A stretch of DNA of 18,382 bases, from NCBI GenBank assembly GCA_030044695.1, contig JASIDM010000032.1:1-18382 (forward strand), written 5' to 3'. Both the position numbers and the translations under genes were made by a program. The stretch's first letter is position 1; the number at the start of each line of letters is the position of its first letter. Origin of the DNA: Thermoplasmata archaeon. GTDB lineage: Archaea; Thermoplasmatota; Thermoplasmata; Lutacidiplasmatales; UBA184. The notes beneath the pieces are model-generated. The model was given only the letters and a program-made list of their open reading frames with translations, was not told the origin of the DNA and ran no database searches. Below are positions 7,136 to 13,397 of this stretch, in pieces.

Positions 7136-7978
7136 CTAACGCTTTCGGCGGCGCCGAGCGTCGTGGGTCGCCCGCCAGCGGAACTCGAGCCGAGTCCCGA
7201 CCCGCGCCCCGAGCCCCTCGGCGGCCCGACCCCCCGAGCGCGCGATCTCGAGACGGCCGAAGCTGGACCTCAGGACCGCGAGACGGCCCGGACCCGCCGC
7301 CTCGTAGCTGCGGGCCACCGGCAGGGGCCGGCGCGTGCGGCCCAGGCGCACCAGCACCCGGCTCGCCGTCGTCGGGAGCCAGCGGCTCGGCACGTCGGAG
7401 ATGAGGTTCCCAAAGCGGTCGACGTGGGCGACCGTCCCCTGGGCCCCTTCCGCCGTTCGTCGGGGAGCGGCCCCCCCGGCCGGGGTCAGGGTCGTGCGCG
7501 TTCCCAGCGAGGACGGCGACCGGCCGGCCGCGAGGAGCGCGGCGGCCGGGGCGAAGAGATCCCGGCCGTCGAACGTCGTGCCGACCCGCTCGTGGAGCCC
7601 GAGGCGGGCCGGATCGAGCCGGTAGGCGGTCCCCCCACCCAGCGACTCCGCTAGCGGAGCGAGGACGCCGTTGTCCGGGCCGACGAGACGCGAGCCGTCC
7701 CGGCAGGCGATCACGATCGGGGCGCGGCTCCCCCCGACGCCGGGGTCGACGACGACGAGATGGACCGTGCCGGCCGGGAACCGCTCCGCCATCGCCCGGA
7801 CCACGAACGCCGCCTCCGGGATGTCATGGGCCCGAAGGTCGTGGGCCAGATCGACGCATCGTCCCGGCGGCAGTCGCTCGGCGAGGACGGCCTTCATCTG
7901 GGCGGCGTACGCCGCGCCGACGTCGCTCGACAGGGTCACGAGCCGCGCCCGCGCCGGCCGGCGGCGACGGGCCGCCAC
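7136..7978 (-). CDS. SAM hydroxide adenosyltransferase (DUF62 family)
   Basis: Predicted S-adenosyl-L-methionine hydroxide adenosyltransferase, which splits SAM with water-derived hydroxide to adenosine and methionine. It has 280 residues. Family motifs: SSDVGAAYAAQMKAVL (17-32, equivalent to the usual DFG..Y..MKGV), VVVDPGVGGSRAPI (75-88), VGPDNGVLAPL (99-109), TFDGRDLFAPAAALLA (135-150; the first position of GRD is preceded by Asp where His is common), and VDRFGNLISDVP (186-197). The start is GTG 7978; an internal GTG at 7939, just before TLSSDVG, is the alternative because the first 13 residues are only Ala/Arg and no clear ribosome binding site is seen. It lies 19 bases after the small membrane-protein gene. 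It may limit SAM or recycle adenosine; role inferred from family. Confidence 0.88.
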   Translation of the reverse strand: MAARRRRPARARLVTLSSDVGAAYAAQMKAVLAERLPPGRCVDLAHDLRAHDIPEAAFVVRAMAERFPAGTVHLVVVDPGVGGSRAPIVIACRDGSRLVGPDNGVLAPLAESLGGGTAYRLDPARLGLHERVGTTFDGRDLFAPAAALLAAGRSPSSLGTRTTLTPAGGAAPRRTAEGAQGTVAHVDRFGNLISDVPSRWLPTTASRVLVRLGRTRRPLPVARSYEAAGPGRLAVLRSSFGRLEIARSGGRAAEGLGARVGTRLEFRWRATHDARRRRKR

Positions 7979-7997
7979 GGGTTCCGCGCGCTCGGGC

Positions 7998-8330
7998 CTA
8001 CGACTTCATGATCGCGACCAGGAAGATCCCGACCGCGACCAGGGCGCCGATGACGGCCGCCACGATGACGAGGAACGACTCCCAGACCAGGCTCCCGAGC
8101 TGGCCGGTGTGATGGGGGTACAGCCAGCCGGCGTGGTAGCCGTAGCCGGCCAAGAGGCCCACGATCAGGCCACCGGCGAGCAGGCCGACCCCGACCGTAC
8201 GGCTCTTGCCGCTGCCGAAGTAGGCGGTGAAGACGCCCGCCAGGATCATGAACAGGGCGAAGACGAGCAGAAAGATCGTCAGGAACTGCCAGCCGCCGAT
8301 GCTCAACGTGGTCCCCATGCCTCCGAACAT
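7998..8330 (-). CDS. small three-helix membrane protein, unknown function
   Basis: 110 residues, not recognised. Three hydrophobic segments are visible: about 13-33 (WQFLTIFLLVFALFMILAGV), 46-64 (VGVGLLAGGLIVGLLAGYG) and 84-107. A short basic loop (GSGKSR) separates the first two. The loop between helices two and three, HAGWLYPHHTG, has three His in a small span and might bind metal or a cofactor, which is speculation. The ATG at 8330 is preceded by AGAGGAAGCA, a good ribosome binding site; a second ATG at 8318 is possible. It sits 14 bases after the Lrp-like gene and 19 bases before SAM hydrolase, so it belongs to that operon. A much longer upstream frame is an artefact of antisense coding through the neighbours. 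Confidence 0.8.
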   Translation of the reverse strand: MFGGMGTTLSIGGWQFLTIFLLVFALFMILAGVFTAYFGSGKSRTVGVGLLAGGLIVGLLAGYGYHAGWLYPHHTGQLGSLVWESFLVIVAAVIGALVAVGIFLVAIMKS

Positions 8331-8344
8331 TGCTTCCTCTACCT

Positions 8345-8578
8345 TCAGAACTTGATGCCCGTGAGGGTCTTGGTGTCGATCACGCCGGCGACGGAGCGGA
8401 TCTTGTCGACCACCAGCTGGCCGAGGGCGTTGAAATCCTCCGCCTCGACCTTGGCGATGAGATCGTACTCCCCGAACAGCGGGTGGAGCTCGACGATCCC
8501 CTTCACCCGCAGCAGCTCCGTGTACACCTCGTGCTCCTTCGCCGGTGCGGTACTGATCAGGACGAAGCCGATCGCCAA
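8345..8578 (-). CDS. stand-alone Lrp/AsnC ligand-binding (RAM) domain protein
   Basis: 77 residues matching only the C-terminal alpha/beta domain of Lrp/AsnC regulators: GFVLISTAPAKEHEVYTELLR, then VELHPLFGEYDLIAKVEAED, and VIDTKTLTGIKF at the end. There is no helix-turn-helix, so it probably senses an amino acid or related ligand as an oligomer, or modulates a full-length Lrp partner, as proposed for other stand-alone RAM proteins. The start appears to be TTG 8578, with a strong GAGGAG eight bases upstream and a TATA box about 43 bases upstream. First gene of a likely operon with the membrane protein, SAM hydrolase, dnaJ and methyltransferase. Confidence 0.92.
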   Translation of the reverse strand: MAIGFVLISTAPAKEHEVYTELLRVKGIVELHPLFGEYDLIAKVEAEDFNALGQLVVDKIRSVAGVIDTKTLTGIKF

Positions 8579-8586
8579 CCCCGGGG

Positions 8587-8592
8587 CTCCTC
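8587..8592 (-). promoter_or_regulatory. Shine-Dalgarno deciding the TTG start of the Lrp-like gene
   Basis: Minus-strand GAGGAG with an 8-base spacer to TTG 8578. It supports TTG as the true initiation codon, the only TTG start in the window. Confidence 0.65.
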
Positions 8593-8620
8593 TGTGACGG
8601 GGCGCGAGAAGTTGGTTGCC

Positions 8621-8627
8621 TTATAAG
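8621..8627 (-). promoter_or_regulatory. TATA box of the Lrp/SAM hydrolase operon
   Basis: CTTATAA on the minus strand (TTATAAG on the plus strand), the best TATA match in the window. It predicts transcription starting near 8598-8600 and a leader of about 20 bases holding the GAGGAG that precedes TTG 8578. Because the core is a palindrome it could also fire towards the plus strand, but the next plus gene starts over 100 bases away. Confidence 0.65.
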
Positions 8628-8695
8628 CATGTCGAGAACCGGCTCGCCGACGGGGGCTCCGGTCGGCGGCGACGGGCGCGCGTGCGGTCCGTTCG

Positions 8696-8700
8696 TTAAG
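8696..8700 (+). promoter_or_regulatory. TATA-like box of the second MFS gene
   Basis: TTAAG whose centre is 32 bases before the ATG at 8730, with no ribosome binding site in between. This fits a transcript with almost no leader. Confidence 0.45.
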
Positions 8701-8729
8701 CCCGAGCGACTCTCGCGGTCGACGGCACG

Positions 8730-10118
8730 ATGAGCACGCCCCTGCGGACCTGGTCGGGCCGGCTCGTCGCCCGGCCCTGGCTGGTCGCGTTCGTGCCGAT
8801 CAACGCCGCCACCGCCGGCTTCGCCGTGGTGCTGCCGCTGCTGATCCTGATCTCGCTCCACGGCACCTGGGCGGAGGTCGCCGTCGCGGCGACGCTGTTC
8901 AACACCGCGGTGATCCTCTCCTCCGTCGCCTGGGGACACCTCGCCGACCGCTTCCCGCGGCGACGGCTGTTCCTGATCCTGAACTACGGGGCGTTCGCCG
9001 GCCTCTACGCGATCCTCGCCTCCGTGGGGAACGTCTTCGAGCTGTACGCCCTCTACACCGTGATCGGGCTCGTCTCGCCGGCCGGCGTGAGCGCCTCGAA
9101 CCTGCTGATCCTGGAGAAGTTCCGCGAGACCGAGCGTCCGGTCGCCTTCGCCTCGTTCCAGGAGATGAGCATGGTCGGCTCGCTCGTCGGCCTGCTCATC
9201 GGCTTCCTCTGGACCGCGTCGGACGACGCGCTGCGGTCGCTTTTGTTCGTCCTCGGGGCGCTCGCCGCGGTGAGCGCCGTCGCCGTGGGGATCGGGATCC
9301 GGGACCCGGCGCGGGCGATGACCACGGCCCAGGTCGCCCAGCACCCCGAGAGCCTGTTCTCCCGCCTGCGCCCCCACGTGGCGTGGCGGATCCCGATCCC
9401 GTTCTTCCCTCGCCGGCCGCCCTGGCGGCCCCGGCCGGTCGCCCGGTTCCGCGCCTGGGCGAAGGAGGAGCTCCGGCACGAGCTGCCGCTCGTCCTGGCC
9501 GCCTCGTTCCTGTTCAACCTCTCCTCGAACCTGTTCAACATCTCCTACACGCCGTACCTCTACACCGCGGGCCTCGCCGCCTCCTCGATCTTCCTCGTGA
9601 ACCTCTCCAACAACTTCGCCCAGACGCTGGTCTTCCCGGCGACCGGGGGCCTCGCGAACCGGATCGGCATCGACCGCCTCGTCGGCCGCGCCTCGTACGT
9701 GAGGAGCCTCGGCTACCTCGCCACCGCCGGCTTCACGTTCGCGGCGCTCGCCCGGGGCGCGTCGCTCGGGGCGAACCTGCTCGTCTACGGGATCCTCGGG
9801 GGCTCCATTGCGGTGTACACCACGGCGAGCTCGCTGATGCTGTTCCGGGGCCTCGGACCCAGGGACCCGGGCCGCCTGCTCGGCGTCAACAGCGCCCTCG
9901 GCGGCGCCGCCGCGGTCGCCGGGGCCGGGCTCTCGGGGGTCCTCGCCCTCCTCGGCTCGTACCGCGTGGTGTTCCTCGCCGCCTCGGCGATCCTGCTCGC
10001 GTCGATCCCGATCTGGACCCTCGCGTCGGTCGCCTACGAGCGCCGGCGGTCGCGCGCCGACGGGGAACCCGCACCTCGGCCCGCGAGCCCGGCCGCAACC
10101 CCCGCGAAACCCCATTAA
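8730..10118 (+). CDS. MFS transporter
   Basis: 462-residue membrane protein of the major facilitator superfamily with about twelve helices. The first cytoplasmic loop has motif A, GHLADRFPRRRLF (about residues 69-81). Helices 1-6 are about residues 15-190. A long Pro/Arg-rich cytoplasmic linker (about 200-245, containing FFPRRPPWRPRP) joins to the second half, where NLSSNLFNISYTPYLYTAG and NLSNNFAQTLVF carry repeated Asn/Ser-rich helices. The C-terminus is a cytoplasmic Arg/Pro/Ala tail. Substrate unknown; drug or metabolite export is a guess from the general type. ATG start, leaderless-like. Its TAA stop lies within the ATTAAG box that may drive citrate synthase. Confidence 0.88.
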   Translation: MSTPLRTWSGRLVARPWLVAFVPINAATAGFAVVLPLLILISLHGTWAEVAVAATLFNTAVILSSVAWGHLADRFPRRRLFLILNYGAFAGLYAILASVGNVFELYALYTVIGLVSPAGVSASNLLILEKFRETERPVAFASFQEMSMVGSLVGLLIGFLWTASDDALRSLLFVLGALAAVSAVAVGIGIRDPARAMTTAQVAQHPESLFSRLRPHVAWRIPIPFFPRRPPWRPRPVARFRAWAKEELRHELPLVLAASFLFNLSSNLFNISYTPYLYTAGLAASSIFLVNLSNNFAQTLVFPATGGLANRIGIDRLVGRASYVRSLGYLATAGFTFAALARGASLGANLLVYGILGGSIAVYTTASSLMLFRGLGPRDPGRLLGVNSALGGAAAVAGAGLSGVLALLGSYRVVFLAASAILLASIPIWTLASVAYERRRSRADGEPAPRPASPAATPAKPH

Positions 10119-10119
10119 G
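10114..10119 (+). promoter_or_regulatory. TATA-like box upstream of citrate synthase
   Basis: ATTAAG overlapping the stop codon of the MFS gene. A start of transcription about 26 bases on, near 10143, would give a leader of about 17 bases beginning at the GGGAGG ribosome binding site (10145-10150). Read-through from the MFS gene is also possible. Confidence 0.4.
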
Positions 10120-10159
10120 CGCCCGTCGCTCCCCGCCGCACCTCGGGAGGCTCCAAGGC

Positions 10160-11284
10160 GTGGCGGGCGAGGTCCAGCGCGGGCTCGAGGACGTCGTCGC
10201 CCTGGAGTCGCGGATCTGCTTCATCGACGGCAAGCAGGGCCGGCTGATCTATCGGGGCTACGACATCCGCGACCTCGCGGCGAGGTCGACGTTCGAGGAG
10301 GTCGCCTACCTCCTCTGGTACGGCCGGCTCCCCACCGCCGCCCAGCTTGGCGAGCTGGCGCGCCGGCTCGAGTCGCTCCGCGAGATCCCGGCCGAGCTGG
10401 CCCGCCTGATCGACCTGCTGCCCGCCTCCGCCGGCCCGATGGACGTCCTGCGGACGGCCGTCAGCGCGCTCGCGCTGCTGGAGCCCGGCGAGGGGACCCC
10501 CGGCCCGACGTCGATCGGGGGCGCGCAACGGCTGACCGCCGCGCTGCCGACGATCCTCGGGGCGTTCCACCGGCGGCGCGGCCACCTTCCCCCCCTGGAG
10601 CCGCGCCCCGGTCTCTCCCATGCCGCCTACCTCGTCTACGCGCTCCTGGGGCGGGAGCCGAGCGAGCTCGAGAGCCGGGCGATCGACGTGGCCCTGATCC
10701 TCCACGCCGACCACGATCTCAACGCCTCGACGTTCGCGGCGCGCGTGACGGCCTCGACCCTCAGCGACCTCTACAGCGCGGTGACGAGCGCGGTCGGGAC
10801 CCTCAAGGGCCCCCTCCACGGGGGAGCCAACGAGCGGGTCATGGAGCTGCTCGACGAGATCGGCGCCGCGGAGCGCGCCGAGGAGGTCGTGCGGGCCAAG
10901 CTCGAGCGGCACGAGCGGATCATGGGCTTCGGCCACCGCGTCTACAAGGTCGAGGATCCGCGGGCCACGATCCTGAGGGAGTGGTCGCGCAAGGTCGGCG
11001 AGGCGAAGGGGAACCTGCGGTACTACCACCTGCTCGAGAAGGTCGTCGAGGTCGTGCACCGGGAGAAGGGGCTCTACCCCAACATCGACCTCTACTCCGG
11101 CTCGGTGTACTCCCTCCTCGGGATCCCGCACGACCTGTTCACGCCCGTCTTCGCCTCGAGCCGGGTCGTCGGCTGGACGGCGCACGTCCTCGAGGAGTAC
11201 GACGACCTCCGGCTGATCCGCCCGACGTCGCGCTACGTCGGCCCGACCGACCTCGCCTACGTGCCGGTCGCCGACCGAGCGTAG
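10160..11284 (+). CDS. gltA: citrate synthase
   Basis: Condenses acetyl-CoA with oxaloacetate in the citric acid cycle; 374 residues, the size of archaeal and Gram-positive dimeric enzymes. Seen: FIDGKQGRLIYRGYDIRDLA (21-40), HADHDLNASTFAARV (182-196), GPLHGGANERVMEL (217-230, catalytic His 220), GFGHRVYKVEDPRA (256-269, His 259) and PNIDLYSGSVYSLLGIP (307-323, catalytic Asp 310), then FASSRVVGWTAHVLE. A 2-methylcitrate synthase cannot be excluded by sequence. The start is GTG 10160 with GGGAGG nine bases before; the frame is open far upstream into the MFS gene, but that part is meaningless. The last 146 bases lie antisense to the mptD frame. Confidence 0.94.
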   Translation: MAGEVQRGLEDVVALESRICFIDGKQGRLIYRGYDIRDLAARSTFEEVAYLLWYGRLPTAAQLGELARRLESLREIPAELARLIDLLPASAGPMDVLRTAVSALALLEPGEGTPGPTSIGGAQRLTAALPTILGAFHRRRGHLPPLEPRPGLSHAAYLVYALLGREPSELESRAIDVALILHADHDLNASTFAARVTASTLSDLYSAVTSAVGTLKGPLHGGANERVMELLDEIGAAERAEEVVRAKLERHERIMGFGHRVYKVEDPRATILREWSRKVGEAKGNLRYYHLLEKVVEVVHREKGLYPNIDLYSGSVYSLLGIPHDLFTPVFASSRVVGWTAHVLEEYDDLRLIRPTSRYVGPTDLAYVPVADRA

Positions 11285-11663
11285 CGGCCCGCGGGCGGAC
11301 CGCCTCGACCCGCATCAGCGGGTAGCGGAGGTCCGGACGGTGAGCGAGCCGCGCCCGGACGCGGGTCGCTCCGTCCGCGAGCTCCACCCGCACGTCGAGC
11401 ATCTCGGCCGTGAGGTACCGGTAGGCGAACCGGCCCCGGCCGAGCGGGCCGCCCTGACGGGGATCGAGCCGGACGCGGACGCTGCGGACGTACGGCTGGA
11501 GGCCGACGGCCCGCTCGATGGTCCGGGCGAGCCCGGGGGCCGTGGACCGGCTCACGGGGATGCCGAGGTACTGGTGGAAGATCCCCCCGAGCTTGATCCC
11601 GGTCTCGAACAGGAGCGCCTCGCGCCGCGAGATCGCGGCCGGATGGATCCCGCGGCCGGTCAC
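11139..11663 (-). CDS. mptD: archaeal dihydroneopterin aldolase (MptD family) with antisense tail
   Basis: Likely 7,8-dihydroneopterin aldolase of the archaeal MptD (DUF381) family, making 6-hydroxymethyl-dihydropterin for tetrahydromethanopterin or folate. The core is residues ~14-122: REALLFETGIKLGGIFHQYLG, GLQPYVRSVRV, and YPLMRVEAV at 114-122, where the family normally ends. Glu 20, Gln 56 and Tyr 114 sit at conserved positions. From 123 to 174 the frame continues as an Arg/Gly/Ser stretch written on the strand opposite the citrate synthase C-terminus, with no stop in between. GTG 11663 overlaps the pssA stop in GTGA. Last gene of the tuf-rps10-psd-pssA-mptD run. Confidence 0.85.
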   Translation of the reverse strand: MTGRGIHPAAISRREALLFETGIKLGGIFHQYLGIPVSRSTAPGLARTIERAVGLQPYVRSVRVRLDPRQGGPLGRGRFAYRYLTAEMLDVRVELADGATRVRARLAHRPDLRYPLMRVEAVRPRAATLGRRPARRRGRSGRRSATSGGSAGGRRTPRGRAPSSRRPGSRRRRA

Positions 11664-12418
11664 GAGCGCGCCGCCTTGGGAGCCTCGCTCGTTCCCACGG
11701 AGAACGGTCCGCCGAGGTAGTAGATCGCCACGCCGGCGAGGAGCCCGAACGCCGCGACGTGGGCGAGGGTCGCGATCGGCGAGCCCGGGGCCGGCCGGAA
11801 CTGGAGCGGGACGAGCACGAGGGCCGCGAACGCGGCCGTCGCGATCGCGGGCAGGCGCATCGGCGAACCCCGTCGGACCTTCGGGTACGGGACCGGAACG
11901 ACCATGAGCACCGCGAGGAGGAGGCCCCCGATGACGACCCCGCCCGGCTGGACCCCGGCGTAGCCCGGCACGTCGTGGAACAGGATCACGACGACGACCG
12001 CCAGGGCGCTCTCCGGGGTCGGCACCCCGAGGAAGTGCGGGAGCCCGTGCGCCCGGGCGGTGAAGTACGTCAGGCGGCCGATCGCCGCCGCCAGGTACGC
12101 TCCGGCGACCGCCGTCGTCAGGAGCGCGTACGGCGCCCAGATCGCCGTGTCGGAGGCATGGAAGGCGATCAGCACGGCGGGGGCGAGCCCGAAGCTGGTC
12201 GCGTCGGCCACGGAGTCGGCGATCCGTCCGAAGCGGCTCGATCGCCGCGCGCTGCGCCGCGACAGCATCCCGTCGAGCCCGTCGAAGCCGATCGCGATCA
12301 CGATGAGGAGCATCGCCCAGAGCTTGTTGCCCGCGAGCGTGTAGAGGATCGCTCCGACACCGAGCAGGCCGTTGGCCAGCGTCGCGAGGTTGGCCCCGAT
12401 CCGCCAGCGGTCGGTCAC
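11660..12418 (-). CDS. pssA: CDP-alcohol phosphatidyltransferase, likely archaetidylserine synthase
   Basis: Integral membrane enzyme of 252 residues with about eight helices. The CDP-alcohol phosphatidyltransferase motif is present: D46, D49, G50, R54, G64, D68 and D72, with Ser 53 where Ala is usual. It joins a CDP-activated lipid to an alcohol; next to a phosphatidylserine decarboxylase the acceptor is most likely serine, giving archaetidylserine. The length and the PEALS-like second half (FLGVPTPESALAVVVVILF) fit the phosphatidylserine-synthase subfamily. GTG 12418 overlaps the psd stop in GTGA (12415-12418), and its own stop overlaps mptD, so all three are translationally coupled. Specificity for serine is inferred from the neighbour. 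Confidence 0.9.
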   Translation of the reverse strand: MTDRWRIGANLATLANGLLGVGAILYTLAGNKLWAMLLIVIAIGFDGLDGMLSRRSARRSSRFGRIADSVADATSFGLAPAVLIAFHASDTAIWAPYALLTTAVAGAYLAAAIGRLTYFTARAHGLPHFLGVPTPESALAVVVVILFHDVPGYAGVQPGGVVIGGLLLAVLMVVPVPYPKVRRGSPMRLPAIATAAFAALVLVPLQFRPAPGSPIATLAHVAAFGLLAGVAIYYLGGPFSVGTSEAPKAARS

Positions 12419-13041
12419 GGGAGGAGCCGGGCGATCGTCGACGAGCCCCCCCGAACGCGGTCCCCCGCCCGGACCGTCGGCTCCGCGCGAGCGGCGGGCA
12501 GGAAGACGTCCGTGCGCGATCCCAGCACGATCATGCCGAACCGCTCGCCCTTGCTCCCCCGGTCCCCGGGACGGAGGAAGGCGACGAGCCGGCGGGCGAC
12601 GATCCCGGTGATCTGGACGACCTCCACCGCCCCGATCTCCGTCGTCAGCCGGTAGCGCCGCTGCACGTTGGACGGGGCCTCGGGGGAGTAGGCCGGCCGG
12701 AACCCACGGCCCAGGGTCTCCACCGACTCCACGGTGGCGTCCAGCGGGAGCCGGTTGACGTGGACGTCCAGGACGCTGAGGAAGACGGAGATCCTCCAGC
12801 GGTCCTCCGCCCGCTCCACGGCGAGCACGCGCCCGTCCGCGGCGGAGACGACCCCGTCGCCGGGCCGTCGCTCCGGGTCACGGAAGAAGACGAGCAGGAA
12901 CACCAGGAGGCCGCCGAGGACGACGGCCGCGGCGAGGGCGGCCAGCGCCCGGCTCGGGCCGTAGGCGACGGTGAGGCCAACCGCGGCCGCCTCCAGCGCG
13001 CCGACGGGGCCGACCAGGCGCACCGCCCCGGGGGCGAACAC
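12415..13041 (-). CDS. psd: phosphatidylserine/archaetidylserine decarboxylase
   Basis: Pyruvoyl enzyme converting archaetidylserine to archaetidylethanolamine. It has 208 residues, typical of the short archaeal/Rhizobial form. There are one or two N-terminal membrane segments (about 5-27 and 30-52), then FFRDPERRPGDGVVSAADG (52-70) and FLSVLDVHVNRLP (87-99). ERFGMIVLGSRTDVFLP (166-182) contains the self-cleavage motif LGS; cleavage between Gly 174 and Ser 175 would leave a 34-residue pyruvoyl subunit. The start is GTG 13041, 3 bases after the rps10 stop, with no separate ribosome binding site. Directly coupled to pssA. Confidence 0.93.
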   Translation of the reverse strand: MFAPGAVRLVGPVGALEAAAVGLTVAYGPSRALAALAAAVVLGGLLVFLLVFFRDPERRPGDGVVSAADGRVLAVERAEDRWRISVFLSVLDVHVNRLPLDATVESVETLGRGFRPAYSPEAPSNVQRRYRLTTEIGAVEVVQITGIVARRLVAFLRPGDRGSKGERFGMIVLGSRTDVFLPAARAEPTVRAGDRVRGGSSTIARLLP

Positions 13042-13044
13042 GCC

Positions 13045-13356
13045 CTACCCCGTCAGGACGATCTCGATGTTCACGCCGTCCGGGACCTGGATCCGCATCA
13101 CCTGGCGAAGGGCCCGCTCGTCGGCGTCCAGGTCGATCAGGCGCTTGTGGATCCGCATCTCCCAGTGGTCGATGGTGCTGGTGCCCCGCCCATCGGGACC
13201 CTTGCGGACGGGCACGCGGAGCTTCTTGGTCGGCAGCGGGATCGGGCCGGCGATCGCGACGCCGGTCTTCTGGGAGATCTCCCGGATCTGCCGGCAGATC
13301 GAGTCGACCTTCCGTGAGTCGGTCCCGCTGAGGGAGATCCGCGCCTTCTGCGGCAT
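13045..13356 (-). CDS. rps10: 30S ribosomal protein S10
   Basis: Head protein S10, 103 residues. KARISLSGTDSRKVDSICRQ at the start and the loop IPLPTKKLRVPVRKGPDGRG are archaeal S10, as is HWEMRIHKRLIDLDADERAL (64-83). ATG 13356 has a strong ribosome binding site (GGGGGGAGG, seven bases upstream). It follows tuf by 41 bases, the usual archaeal tuf-rps10 order. Confidence 0.97.
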   Translation of the reverse strand: MPQKARISLSGTDSRKVDSICRQIREISQKTGVAIAGPIPLPTKKLRVPVRKGPDGRGTSTIDHWEMRIHKRLIDLDADERALRQVMRIQVPDGVNIEIVLTG

Positions 13357-13397
13357 CCGGCGACCTCCCCCCTCGCGGTCCCGGTCCGACCGAGCGC

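Noticed and set aside
7998..10115. A 705-codon minus-strand frame covering the membrane protein and the antisense of the MFS gene
   Set aside because: Only its last 110 residues look like protein; the rest is Arg/Asp/Gly/Glu-rich antisense of the MFS gene and of the Lrp-like gene. The real gene starts at ATG 8330 with its own ribosome binding site.
9383..10159. Upstream in-frame extension of citrate synthase into the MFS gene
   Set aside because: Residues are frame-shifted MFS coding sequence; the family N-terminus starts at GTG 10160, which has its own GGGAGG.
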